The translations under genes were made by a program, and so were the position numbers. Shown piece by piece: positions 44,928-56,238 of a stretch of 64,000 nucleotides of DNA. The notes beneath the pieces are model-generated. The model did not search any database, was not told the DNA's origin, and was given only the letters and a program-made list of their open reading frames with translations. The stretch covers positions 62,001 to 126,000 of the forward strand of contig JACTVC010000018.1 of NCBI GenBank assembly GCA_018417955.1, written 5' to 3'. This stretch comes from Laccaria trichodermophora. Taxonomy: Eukaryota; Basidiomycota; Agaricomycetes; Agaricales; Hydnangiaceae. Positions within the stretch are counted from its first letter, which is position 1. Each line of letters starts with the position of its first letter.

Positions 44928-45943
44928 ATGAAGCTTGCCGCCCTTGCTGCGGTTTTGGCGGGCAGTGCTAGCTACCGTACGTCTTCATCCCCTCGATAGC
45001 CCAATCGCCTGACACTCACCTCTCCACTTCAAATCCAGTCCAAATCAGCGCAGCACCCATCAGACTCCTCCTAATCACAAGCAGCGTCTCCACCAACACC
45101 AACACTGGTCCCGCTGCCAACAACAACCCCGCATTCTCACACATCTTGGAGCACCCAATCCCAGGCCCCAACCAAGCCGGACGAGTCGCATGGCTCCAAG
45201 CTCCTCCCGCTGCCGTACCATCAGGAGGAACCAAGGCCGCCGAGCATCCCCGCCGCCCCTGCGGAGGGGGACGCAACAGGTTCCGTAATCGCGTCAAAGC
45301 GAAGACGTTGGAGATCACCAATTTCTTCCGGGCGAAGCTTGGGTTGCCTTTGAAGGAGCACCATCATCATGGGCATAAGCACGGGAAACACCACGATGGG
45401 CATGAGCATGAGCACCACCGACATGGCCCGGCGAAACATCCTCATCATCACCATCATCATGATAAGGAGGGCAAACATGGTGGTGGTGCTCCGATGTTCA
45501 TTGAGGGTGGGCCTGTTCCCCACCACGGCAGCAAGTTCCAGCACCAGGCTCCGTGCTTTGGGATGAGGCTCCATCGGGCGCTCATGTCGCTTGGCCCGTG
45601 GGAGGGCAGAGCTATGGCCTTTGTCCTTGGTACGTTTGTCATTTATTCGGTTCCTAACGCTGATTCTGATACATAAAAAATAGGTTGTGGAATTGGCGTC
45701 CTGCTAAGGATGTTCTGGGTCTTTGCAGTCGTCATGATCCGCATCGTTCGAGGTGGTAGGACTTCCTCCTCGCAGTACACCCCTGTTCACGTGAGCATGA
45801 GCGCTGAGGATCTTATGGTCCCTCCTCCCACCTATGTCTTTGAGGATGTGAAGATTCCGGTTGTTGTGGAGGATGTGAAGGCTCCCGTCGTTGTTGAGGA
45901 GGAGGTTGAGAAGAAGACTACTACTGAGGAGGAATCCAAGTAG
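44928..45943 (+). CDS. Histidine-rich protein with signal peptide and one membrane segment, 299 residues
   Basis: Exons 44928-44976, 45039-45629 and 45684-45943. The N-terminus is signal-like (MKLAALAAVLAGSASY) and is followed by SAAPIRLLLITSSV. Residues about 90-120 are basic (CGGGRNRFRNRVKAKTLE). About 122-165 is a histidine run (blocks such as EHHHHGHKHGKHHDGHEHEH and HPHHHHHHDKEGKH), able in principle to bind metal ions. About 215-233 is a membrane segment (GVLLRMFWVFAVVMI). The tail is acidic (VEEEVEKKTTTEEESK). The layout suggests an outside or luminal histidine domain and a cytosolic tail. I know of similar unnamed proteins in mushrooms but no tested function. Confidence 0.75.
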
Positions 45944-46276
45944 GCGCGTTACCACCAATGGATTCGAAGTATTCTTTCTTTCCTTTTGTTCCATTCTTCC
46001 ACCTTTCCCAATTCCCCAGCCCCATCTGTATCTCTTGACTCGTCTGTTCCAAGTTTCTCCTTTCCGTACCCTTACCCTCTCCCACCCCTATTACTTACCC
46101 ATGATCCAGTCTCCCGTTGATAATCTTGTAAAACCCAGATCTCACTTGTGTTGAATACAGTGACTATATATACACGTTGTCGTGCTCTTATTTCTTCTTC
46201 TTCGTGTAAGGTTTTGGTATGAGGGATACAGGACGGGAATGTTCCAGGAAACTTGTAAAGTGGACTGTCTTCCGTC

Positions 46277-46377
46277 GCATTAATGGGGTAGTGGTAACCT
46301 GGGTCGTTGCCATAAGCATGAATACTGGGTCATAGTGCATCATCGACCCGCCGGGGGTTCGATTCCCTCTTAATGCA
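46277..46377 (+). tRNA. tRNA-Gly(GCC)-like gene with an intron of about 30 bases
   Basis: A full cloverleaf can be drawn: acceptor GCATTAA with TTAATGC plus A73, D arm GGGT-AGTGGTA-ACCT, anticodon stem GGTCG with CGACC, loop TTGCCA with anticodon GCC, then an intron after position 37, a short variable loop, and T arm GGGGG-TTCGATT-CCCTC. Boxes A and B are present. The variable loop has four bases, one fewer than usual. It is the first and best of a series of copies. Confidence 0.7.
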
Positions 46378-46503
46378 CTCAGAAATTCTCTGATTTTTCT
46401 TGCGCGCAGCACGATTACCCATGCGCAAATCCGTCAACGTTATCTTTTTTGGCCATCTTGTAAACGTATATGATGAAAAGTTAAAAATAGAATATTTTTC
46501 AAG

Positions 46504-46594
46504 GCATTAATGGGGTAGTGGTAACCAGGGTCGTTGCCATGTAGATATGCGATCTTTGATCAACCCGCCGGGGGTTCAATTCCCTCTTAATGCA
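46504..46594 (+). tRNA. tRNA-Gly-like copy 2 (probably a pseudo-tRNA)
   Basis: It has the same acceptor stem, D arm and TTGCCAT loop as copy 1. The anticodon stem has one mismatch (GGTCG against CAACC), the T loop is TTCAATT, and the intron has a different sequence. It may still be transcribed. Confidence 0.5.
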
Positions 46595-46756
46595 TTCTAC
46601 CAATCAGGGTATAAAATTTTTCTTGCATAGAGTAAAGCCATGCTCAATTACCCTTGTGGCATGCACAGATCTGTTAACACCCCATTTTTATCTGTGGATG
46701 CCATTTTCTGAATGTGATCATGATGGGAAAAGTTGAAAAATGGTATGTCTTTCAAT

Positions 46757-46851
46757 GCATTAATGGGGTAGTGGTAACCTGGGTTGTTGCCATTAACTGA
46801 TTGATGGCCTCTCAGATTGACCTGCTGGGGGTTTGATTCCCTCTTAATGCA
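46757..46851 (+). tRNA. tRNA-Gly-like copy 3 (probably a pseudo-tRNA)
   Basis: The acceptor stem is intact. The anticodon stem relies on wobble pairs (GGTTG with TGACC), and the T loop is changed to TTTGATT, which damages box B. It lies about 250 bases after copy 2, in the same repeated context. Confidence 0.45.
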
Positions 46852-47929
46852 TTTGATTGCATTTTGCATTTGATTTTTCTTGTTCAGAGTAAAGCCATGT
46901 GTTTGCACAGATCTGCTAACACATTACACAGGGGAAAACTGGCTATTTGGCCAATGGGCACATGAGTAAGCAAATGTTGATTGGAGGCATTAATGCTCTC
47001 CCATATTCTTCCCATATGCCTACCATGCACATTTGAAATTTAATTCAAGTAAGCTCCAAAATGCAAATATCATGGAATCCCTAGCCACAGAAAAAATATG
47101 CCCATTAAAATGGGCCATCATATGTGGCTGATTTGTTTATTTAATATGTGACCACAATGTGCCTAATAGGTGCATTATGGTCACATGCTTTATGTACTAG
47201 TGTGCTAAAGTAAATATGCACACACAAATGCAATCAACATGGGACTGCTAGGCACATGTATATTGACATATCAAATAAAATGCTTCCAATGTAATCAAGG
47301 GGCAAATTGAAAAGTCACAGAAGAACTGTGGCCATCATGCTGGCAAGATGTGGATGACATGCACATGCTAGGGAAATTTATTATCTGAGCATCATTGAAG
47401 TGATGGTAACATTTTGATTACATATAAAATATTCTTCAAATTTGCCTCAGTGGCACATGAAAGGGATATTTAAGATGTAATGCTTCCATTTGCTTCAAAA
47501 TGAACACAGTATTTTCTTGGCAGTACCATTCATAATAAGCCTGGCATGGCCATGTGAAAGTATAGTGAATGATCAAAAAAAAAAAACTTCGCATTTGCCT
47601 AGGAAGCACATTGAGAAAGAAATCTCATTACATGGTAAAATTTAATTCATTCAAAAAAGAATGCAGCTGTTCACTGGTATAGTCAAATTTGGTACCTCAA
47701 GGGGTGACAGGGAGACTTCCAGCTAACAAGGTATCAATAGACCGGCTTTATTAGCTGTCAGTGCTCAAGTCTGGATGATTATTGATAATGGAAATTAATA
47801 TGTGATATACTAATTGTTGTGCTTAGTAATGACTATTGTAGATGAACATATTAGGAAGGATGCTAGACTGATGCTAATGGGTAAATAGATAAAGGTAAGC
47901 TAGCACTGAGTAATGCTGACTGCTAACTG

Positions 47930-49230
47930 CAAATAATTAAAAGTTCTTACTAATAATAATGCTAACTGCTTGACAGTATGACTGGCTATCTTGATCAGAT
48001 GTACAAGGTTGATCCTAACATGGGTAGTAATTGATTTCACTGATGCTAATTGGTAACTTTTGAAGGTAAGCAATGCACAGGGTACAGATCATGAATAATA
48101 ATAATGCTAACTGCTGACTGCTAACAACTACCTGATCTTATTAATGCTAACTGCAACAGTATGACTAGCTATTCTAATGGATACAGATAATTGATGATAA
48201 TAATGCTAACTGCTAACTGCTAACAACTAACTGTTCTTATTAATGCTAACCATGACAGTATGATTGGCTATCCTAATACAGATAATGCATAATAATAATG
48301 CTAACTGCTGACTGTTAACAACTAACTTTTCTTATTAATGCTAATTGACAGTATGACTGACTATCCTGATGAGATGTACAAGGTTAATTCTGATGTAATT
48401 GGCAATCAAATGCTTTGCTGTTGATAGTGGGAAGGTAAGCTATGCACCTAGTACACATAATTATTTATAATGCTGACTGCTAGCTGGTAAAATAATGATG
48501 CTAACTGCTGATAGTGTTCTTATTGACAATAATGCTAACTGCTGACTGCTAACAGCTAGCTATTCTAATTAATGTTCACTATGACAGTATGACTGGCTAT
48601 CGTGATCAGATGTACAACATTGATCCTAATATGGGTAGTAATCAATTGCTTTGCTGATGCTAACTGGTAAATCTTTGAAGGTAAGTGATGCACAGGGTAT
48701 AGATAATGAATAATAATTATGCTAACTGCTGACTGCTAACAATCAGTGGAAAAGAAGATAAAGGTAAGCTTTTCACCCAATACAGATAATTATTCATAAT
48801 GCTGACTGCTAACTGGTAAAATAATAATGCTAACTGCTGACTGCTGACTGTTAAATTATGAGGGTAACTGCTGACTGCTAACAACTAATTGTTTTTATTA
48901 ATCCTAACTGTGACAGTGTGATTTGATCCTAATGTGGGTGGTAATTGATTGCTTTGCTGATGCTAACTGGTAACTTTTTTAACATGCTGACTGCTAACTG
49001 CCATATTAATCATGGTAACTGCTGACTGCAACAACCTATTGTTCTTATCAATCCTAAGTCTGACTGTATGACTGGCTTGATCAAATGTACAAGATTGATC
49101 CTAATGTGATGGTAATTGAGATGCTAATAGGGAAGTATTTGAATGTAAGCTATGCACTGACTACAGATGGTTATTGATGATAATGCTGACTACTAACTGC
49201 AAACAGCTAACTGTTCTAATTGATGTTAAC
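47930..49230. repeat. Diverged tandem repeats in the left arm of the palindrome
   Basis: Words such as AATGCTAACTGCTGACTGCT, AGTATGACTGGCTATC and TGATGCTAACTGGTAA recur at irregular spacing of about 95-240 bases. The inverse set fills about 50390-51028 and 51809-52050. The sequence is AT-rich and non-coding. Confidence 0.8.
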
Positions 49231-49259
49231 TGTAACTGGTGATTTTCTATGTGACTGTG

Positions 49260-50335
49260 CCCTACTACTCTATCTGATGACTTATATACAGGTCATGTGG
49301 CTCCTGAGGTGTCTGAATGATTCTATTCCTTCTCAAACTTGAATATGTACAGCAAACAACCCTGAATTCCTTTGTGATCCTCATCTTCATCTGCAACATC
49401 CCTCTTACATTGCTTGAACATAGTTTATGGAAGCAGACCACTCTCTGATTTGAATAAGCCCATCTCCCAAATGATTTCCACTCTCACAGTTGCTACAAGT
49501 CTTGGAACAGTGGATAGTTCATTGACTACCCCAAAAGAAAGTTTGATAGGGCAATCATCCAAAGTGGAAGGAAAAAGAGATGGTGATGCCAAACAAGAGT
49601 AATCCATGACTGTGATTACAGAGAGGACTCCAGTTTTAGTCACTCTTTCATTGAATTGAGTTTACGTGTCATGCAAACAATTTGACTCAGGCATGGAAGC
49701 TGACACCACCTTCAAAATGGATGTCAGCACTAATATGCAGAAAGCTGAGATGCCCTGTCCCTCCCATTACATGTGCCAGGGCATGGAGAAGGGTTATTCC
49801 CTTTCTCCCATTTACAATTTTAGGTGGACACTGGGAAAGCATCAACCAAACTGGCAAGTATCAATTTTCCTAACTATTTTTCCTTACTAAGAAACATTTC
49901 TCCTACTACCTCCTCCACCCCCCCATGATCCCCAACAAGACTCACAATTTATCTACTTATCCATGAGCATTGGCAAAGCTATTGATTGCCACTACTGTAC
50001 TATTACAACCATGTTTTCACATCATGCATCACAAAGGGGTTTGAATGAAGAGAAGTGGGTGTGATGTCATGCATTACACCAAGTTTCGAAGAGAAAATTT
50101 CCAGACTAAAATCGTCATTTTTTTTCAGACCTGCAGTGCTATGTACTTTATGCATTGTATTTGGCATATTTTGAGCTGTGTTCTACTTGAGGAATACATC
50201 CTAGCCTTTGTGTCAAAAAATTGACAGATTACAGGGCCAATCCACCAGGGAATGAAGAGTAAAAACTCTTCATCACACAGGACATTGAAGTGACGAAGAG
50301 ATGGTTAAAAGGTGTCACACCCCAAAGGGCATGAA
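49260..50335. other. Central spacer of the palindrome, no gene recognised
   Basis: Short open frames (for example 49414-49602 and 49666-49890) carry no family motif. No transposase signature was seen. Confidence 0.45.
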
Positions 50336-51028
50336 GAGTTGGTTGTAATAGTACAGTACATGGACATCTGATTAGAATAGTCAGCTGGACTGTCACAGTT
50401 AGCATTAATAAGAACAGTTAGTTAGCAGTCACAGTCAGCAGTTGGCATTATTGTTACTCATTATCTATACCCTGTGCATCACTTACCTTCAAAGATTTAC
50501 CAGTTAGCATCAGCAAAGCAATTGATTACTACCCATATTAGGATCAATGTTGTACATCTGATCACGATAGCCAGTCATACTGTCATAGTGAACATTAATT
50601 AGAATAGCTAGCTGTTAGCAGTCAGCAGTTAGCATTATTGTCAATAAGAACACTATCAGCAGTTAGCATCATTATTTTACCAGCTAGCAGTCAGCATTAT
50701 AAATAATTATGTGTACTAGGTGTATAGCTTACCTTCCCACTATCAACAGCAAAGCATTTGATTGCCAATTACATCAGAATTAACCTTGTACATCTCATCA
50801 GGATAGTCAGTCATACTGTCAATTAGCATTAATAAGAATTAACAGTCAGCAGTTAGCATTATTATTATGCATTATCTGTATTAGGATAGCCAATCATACT
50901 GTCATGGTTAGCATTAATAAGAACAGTTAGTTGTTAGCAGTTAGCAGTTAGCATTATTATCATCAATTATCTGTATCCGTTAGAATAGCTAGTCATACTG
51001 TTGCAGTTAGCATTAATAAGATCAGGTA

Positions 51029-51808
51029 AGGTAGAGGACATCCACTTCCTTCTAACGTCACGTGTTGAGCGTGACAATTCCAAAAGCATCTACCTTTCTA
51101 CAATAAAGTTTCTCAAATTATAACAAAAACTTTTCAGGACAATTGGTCTCCATAGAATTGTTTCAAAAGTAGTCGTAATGTTGTAGAAATAAAGAAATCA
51201 AGAGAAATTTGAATATTTAGCGTGATCGCCCAGAAATACTGCCAACGCAGCTATATTCTGTGGTGCGTCTCGCGGAATCCTATTCAAAGCGCGACTAGAA
51301 TGCCAAAACGAAGCATGTAGTCCAAGTATGTCAAATCCGATATTTTTCGAGGTTCGCCACGCGAGCTGACCGCTTTATGAATGCCTATGAAAGGGCCTCA
51401 ACGGCCGTCAAGCTGCTTGGACAGCATGCAAATATCGAGGACACCGTGTTCTTCCACAAACACTTATGAAAGACATGGAGAAAGCAAAGATCCATCAAAT
51501 TTGCTCTATCCAGAGCATCTACTCGACTGTTTGCCTTTCCGTTTCATCAATTCCTGCCATGTTACTGTACATAATTTCGTATTTTTGGGGGATTAGACCT
51601 AGTTCTTACTCTTATAACTTTTAATTTTGTATATAAGTGATTAATCTAGTTTTAAACGATTCTATGGTCTTCGATTTTGCGATTTGTGGGTGAGTAATAT
51701 CTGATTCTCATTTCTCTTATTTTCTCGAGGTGAGGTTCCCGATTTAGATGAGGATGTCACAACAAAGTAACCGCACGTGACGTTGGAAGGAAGTGGATGT
51801 CCTCTACC
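51029..51808. mobile_element. 780-base inverted-repeat element inside the right arm of the palindrome
   Basis: The ends are inverted repeats of about 35 bases starting GGTAGAGGACATCCACTTCC and ending in the CACGTG region. GTA flanks both sides. The uninterrupted sequence, AGATCAGGTAGTTGTTAGC, is visible in the opposite arm, which proves the insertion. One frame of 71 codons lies inside without known motif. Confidence 0.82.
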
Positions 51809-53090
51809 GTAGTTGTTAGCAGTCAGCAGTTAGCATTATTATTATTCATGATCTGTACTCTGTGCATTGCTTACCTTCAAAAGTTACCAATTAGCATCAG
51901 TGAAATCAATTACTACCCATGTTAGGATCAACCTTGTACATCTGATCAGGATAGCCAGTCATACTGTCAAGCAGTTAGCATTATTATTAGTAAGAACTTT
52001 TAATTATTTGCAGTTAGCAGTCAGCATTACTCAGTGCTAGCTTACCTTTATCTATTTACCCATTAGCATCAGTCTAGCATCCTTCCTAATATGTTCATCT
52101 ACAATAGTCATTACTAAGCACAACAATTAGTATATCACATATTAATTTCCATTATCAATAATCATCCAGACTTGAGCACTGACAGCTAATAAAGCCGGTC
52201 TATTGATACCTTGTTAGCTGGAAGTCTCCCTGTCACCCCTTGAGGTACCAAATTTGACTATACCAGTGAACAGCTGCATTCTTTTTTGAATGAATTAAAA
52301 TTTACCCCATGTAATGAGATTTCTTTCTCAATGTGCTTCCTAGGCAAATGCGAAGTTTTTTTTTTTTTGATCATTCACTATACTTTCACATGGCCATGCC
52401 AGGCTTATTATGAATGGTACTGCCAAGAAAATACTGTGTTTATTTTGAAGCAAATGGAAGCATTACATCTTAAATATCCCTTTCATGTGCCACTGAGGCA
52501 AATTTGAAGAATATTTTATATGTAATCAAAATGTTACCATCACTTCAATGATGCTCAGATAATAAATTTCCCTAGCATGTGCATGTCATCCACATCTTGC
52601 CAGCATGATGGCCACAGTTCTTCTGTGACTTTTCAATTTGCCCCTTGATTACATTGGAAGCATTTTATTTGATATGTCAATATACATGTGCCTAGCAGTC
52701 CCATGTTGATTGCATTTGTGTGTGCATATTTACTTTAGCACACTAGTACATAAAGCATGTGACCATAATGCACCTATTAGGCACATTGTGGTCACATATT
52801 AAATAAACAAATCAGCCACATATGATGGCCCATTTTAATGGGCATATTTTTTCTGTGGCTAGGGATTCCATGATATTTGCATTTTGGAGCTTACTTGAAT
52901 TAAATTTCAAATGTGCATGGTAGGCATATGGGAAGAATATGGGAGAGCATTAATGCCTCCAATCAACATTTGCTTACTCATGTGCCCATTGGCCAAATAG
53001 CCAGTTCTCCCCTGTGTTACTCAATCATGGCTGCTATTTTTTGAAGGTGATATGTATGATGAAAAGTTAAAAAATAGTATGTCTTTCAAT

Positions 53091-53177
53091 GCATTAATGG
53101 GGTAGTTGTAGCCTGGGTTGTTGCCAAGCTTGCCAGGCATAATTGACCCACTTGGGGTGAAATTCCCTCTTAATGGA
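53091..53177 (+). tRNA. tRNA-Gly-like copy 4, decayed
   Basis: The GCATTAATGGGGTAG start and GTTGCC anticodon region are recognisable. The T arm is GGGGTGAAATTCCC and the 3' acceptor strand TTAATGG no longer pairs fully. Confidence 0.4.
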
Positions 53178-53319
53178 TTGACAGATGTCAAGCTTTTCAA
53201 TTTTTCTTGCATGGAGGAATTAGAGACACCCTTGTCCATTAGGGCATCATTTTAAATCTGTGGATTACCATTTTCTGAACATGATATGATGAGAAGTTGA
53301 AAATGGTATGTCTTTCAAT

Positions 53320-53408
53320 GCATTAATGGGGTAGTTGTAACCTGGGTTGTTGCCATAAATATGGGCCTCCCAGATTGACCTACTGGGGGTTCAATTCCCT
53401 CTTAATGT
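53320..53408 (+). tRNA. tRNA-Gly-like copy 5, decayed
   Basis: The GCATTAATGGGGTAG start, TTGCCA loop and a good box B (GGGTTCAATTCCC) are present. The acceptor 3' strand reads TTAATGT. The spacing to copy 4 is about 230 bases. Confidence 0.42.
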
Positions 53409-53555
53409 ATTGAAGATTAGGTCCACTATTTTCTTGCATGGAGTAGAGCCACACTCAATTACCCATGTATCCATTAACACATTATTTAACCATGGCTGCT
53501 ATTTTCTGAAGGTGATAAGTATGATGAAAAGTTGAGAATGGTATGTCTTTCAATG

Positions 53556-53957
53556 CATCAATGGGGTAGTGTGATACAGGATTGGAAGGGAATGCCCAGA
53601 GGCCATAGTCAAACAACGGTATATTGGATATCTTACATAATATATTGATCTTTTGTCTTGAACCACCATCTTGTCAGCAGTCTTGCCATCCTCTTGCACT
53701 ACATGTAGTGCTTTGTATATCTGTACTTCCTACAGTATGCATAATCATGTTGGGCCAGCTGAGTATCTTGTAACTGCTCATTGGGTGTTGATCCCAGATC
53801 CACCCATTCTTGCCTCCTCCTTCCCTGTTGGCTTCAGCTATGCAAGAAGTTCAGAGTGAACACTTCACAGGTAGTGAGTGGTAACCTGGGCTGTTGCCAT
53901 AAACATTGGCCTTTGAGTTCAACCTGCTGAGGGTTCAATTCCCTCTTAATGCATCAA
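53556..53957 (+). pseudogene. tRNA-Gly-like copy 6, split by an insertion of about 300 bases
   Basis: The 5' part stops at GGGGTAGTG (about 53573). A GTAGTG word and the rest of the tRNA-like unit (GTGGTAACCTGGGC to TTAATGCA) resume near 53872. The insert between shows no inverted ends or coding frame that I recognise. Confidence 0.5.
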
Positions 53958-54059
53958 TAGACTGAGGGCATTTTTCCTGCACAGAGGGATAAAAAAGCAT
54001 AGTCAGCTACCCTTTAAATCCATTAACACATTATTTAACCATGGATGCCATTTTCTAAA

Positions 54060-55440
54060 TGTGATCTGGGGAGCAAGGGGTTTGGTTCTCTCAGGAATTA
54101 CAATGGCCAAAATGCCAGCACAGCAGAAGAGTAGTGCAGTGAGAAGGCCAGTGCAGTGAAAAAGTGCCACTAGGTAGTGGAGGGCTCCAGGGGATGCCAA
54201 TCCCCCCCAAAAGGGCACCACAGGCAAAGGCAGAGGGGTTTGGTTCCCCCCAAGGGGTCTGGGGTGTCCCCAGCCATTGCTGCCAGTGCCACAAAGAAAC
54301 TCTCTTCCTGAATCAAACTGCTTCATATATTTTATTCAAAGCTTTACATACACATACTACATGTTCTAACTACACTCTATGCACTTGCTATGGACATCTG
54401 TACGAATGACAGTGAGAGCAGTGAGATTATGTAAACACTTCAAACTCTGCCTTGGGTGGCATGTGTTCAACCTCCAAGTGACCTAGTAAAACATCAGCTC
54501 AGGATTGGAAATACATTTACTTGGGATTTCCAGTCTCATGGTTCAGTGGATTCAGATGCACTTTCCTTGTTAGAATGTGACCCATTGTCATTGTCTACAG
54601 CTATGTCTAAACCTGGACAGTGAGACACATTAACACTGTTCTCACTGTACCAGTATATATATATATGTGTGTGTTCAACATTCCTCACTATACCACTGTG
54701 AACAGAAGTCACAGAAGACTTGTCAAGCTCAGAATTGACAGTCTCCACACTGAATGGGGCCCTGCAAGGAGGCACATGATGATGGAAGGCATTGGACAGC
54801 ATCACATGCTTACACAGCAACACAACACTCAATTTTTATAAGTCTGTCATAGATGTGACTTCCTTCTATTTTTGTGTTACAGTTGTTTGCATAATTCTGT
54901 GAACACCAAAAATTCTTTTTTTGGGCATGACATGACTTACCTGCCCAAAAAAGACATTTTCCCACATCTGGATAACCATGCCATTGCTCTAGATAAAAAA
55001 AGTCTGCACTTATTGCTCCACTATCTAACCATCTGAACTTCTGAAGCTACATACTAACGCTGGCTTAGTACTTTGAAGAGGGTTAAATAGAGACCAGGCC
55101 TACTTCTCAATCAGGCTTGTAGCAAAGTCATGCACAATTTCTTACACCATGGTAAAGTAACTAAGCTTTTGACAAAACACACCAGTAGACCATCCATGAT
55201 TGAGGAGGGAAATTTTGAACACAGTTCTGCTGTTTGAGATGCGAAAGAATGAGGTGCAAGGCTGAGCAGTACCATCTGAACCTCTGGGAAAGCTGTGGTC
55301 AGTCAGGTGACTTGTCACGTCACATCCAGAAAAAGAATTTTCCATGTTCACGGAATTATGCAAACGACTATACTGCCATCATTTTTGATTTTTGCAAATA
55401 GCTGTAATCAGCCATGGATGCCATCTTCTCAACATTTTTC
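54060..55440. other. AT-rich stretch without a recognised gene
   Basis: A G-rich or C-rich patch at 54060-54290 and a (TA)n/(TG)n tract near 54655-54670 are seen. The word TCAGGAATTACAATG near 54090 recurs near 56400. No protein or RNA gene was recognised. Confidence 0.45.
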
Positions 55441-55443
55441 AGT

Positions 55444-56231
55444 GCATTAATGGGGTAGTGGTAATCCAGGTTGTTGCCATCAAGGCACATTTGACACTGC
55501 TGTATGTATCGACTTGCTGGGGCAAGGGGGTCTTAGGATTCCAAAGTCTGACTGGGGGTTGGGTAGGTAGGTCAGCTGCAGGCCCAGAAAAAAAATTCTT
55601 GGAACCCTCTACAAAATGATCTCAAAACAGGCCTGAAAGGCCATACCTTGCAGGTTTGCAGTGCCAATATACTCCAGAACATGGAGATCAGTCCAAATTT
55701 AATGATATTCAAGCTTTATATAATATTTCTTTAATCTTATCTGGTACTTCAGAGTTGACAAGGGAGTGGGAGGCGAAAATGGGGAGATGCTCCAGTGGTG
55801 GCAGACTTGTAAAGTATCATCACTGATGACATGGAATTGGAGAATAACAGCATGAGTATCATTCAAACTTAGCTTGACAGGCACTCACATGATGTAAGAA
55901 GCTTGGCTGTGAGACACAATGGGTAAGGCTATCCTATCTTCCATACAAAAAAGGTTTTATATCACTCACCTACATTTTAGTATCACCTAGGTTGTGTTTC
56001 GTTGGAAACTGTTCCACAAAGCTGGGTTTGCAAGGCCTGTGAGGCATCTGGGACAAGTAGAGGGACAAAGCGATCATGATGATGACATCACATTGCCATA
56101 TATGGGTATGTGCCTGATTACATAGGTAGGTAGGTTGAGCTCCAAGGGCTTAATAAAAAAAATCGACCCCAGGTATTTTTTTTAAATCCTAAGACCCCCT
56201 TGTGCTGGGGGTTCAATTCCCTCTTAATGCA
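55444..56231 (+). pseudogene. tRNA-Gly-like copy 7, split by a hAT-like element
   Basis: The 5' part runs from GCATTAATGGGGTAGTGG to the T arm start (TGCTGGGG). The 3' part (GTTCAATTCCCTCTTAATGC) resumes right after the element and its target duplication. Removing the element restores a full tRNA-like unit. Confidence 0.6.
55523..56202. mobile_element. hAT-like miniature element, 680 bases, 8-base target duplication
   Basis: The ends are inverted repeats starting CAAGGGGGTCTTAGGATT, with a second inverted pair around GGTAGGTAGGT further in. The exact 8-base duplication TGCTGGGG (55515-55522 and 56203-56210) fits the hAT superfamily. No transposase frame is present. Confidence 0.82.
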
Positions 56232-56238
56232 CTGATTG

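Larger units (their letters stand above)
46927..53016. mobile_element. Six-kilobase palindromic element flanked by TTA
   Basis: The left arm (from 46927, CACAGGGGAAAACTGGC) and right arm (to 53016, reading CACAGGGGAGAACTGGC inward) are inverted copies of about 1.9 kb, with a spacer of about 1.1-1.5 kb. TTA flanks both ends (46924-46926, 53017-53019), and related flanks elsewhere read AACACATTATTTAACC, giving a likely empty site. The outer 0.9 kb of each arm is unique sequence. The inner part is a diverged tandem repeat. No open frame looks like a transposase. TTA duplication would again fit a Harbinger-type mechanism. Confidence 0.75.

Noticed and set aside
45359..45480. The CAT/CAC-rich stretch as a microsatellite rather than coding
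   Set aside because: The frame stays open through it, joins signal-like and membrane exons with correct phases, and mixes histidine with K, G, D and E codons.
46200..46900. Minus-strand frames coding INALKDIPFFNF-type repeats as a protein family
   Set aside because: They are reverse readings of the tRNA-like repeats, and similar peptides recur wherever the repeat occurs.
49414..49890. Two frames of 62-74 codons in the palindrome spacer as element genes
   Set aside because: They are short, show no motif, and no splice partners could be joined.
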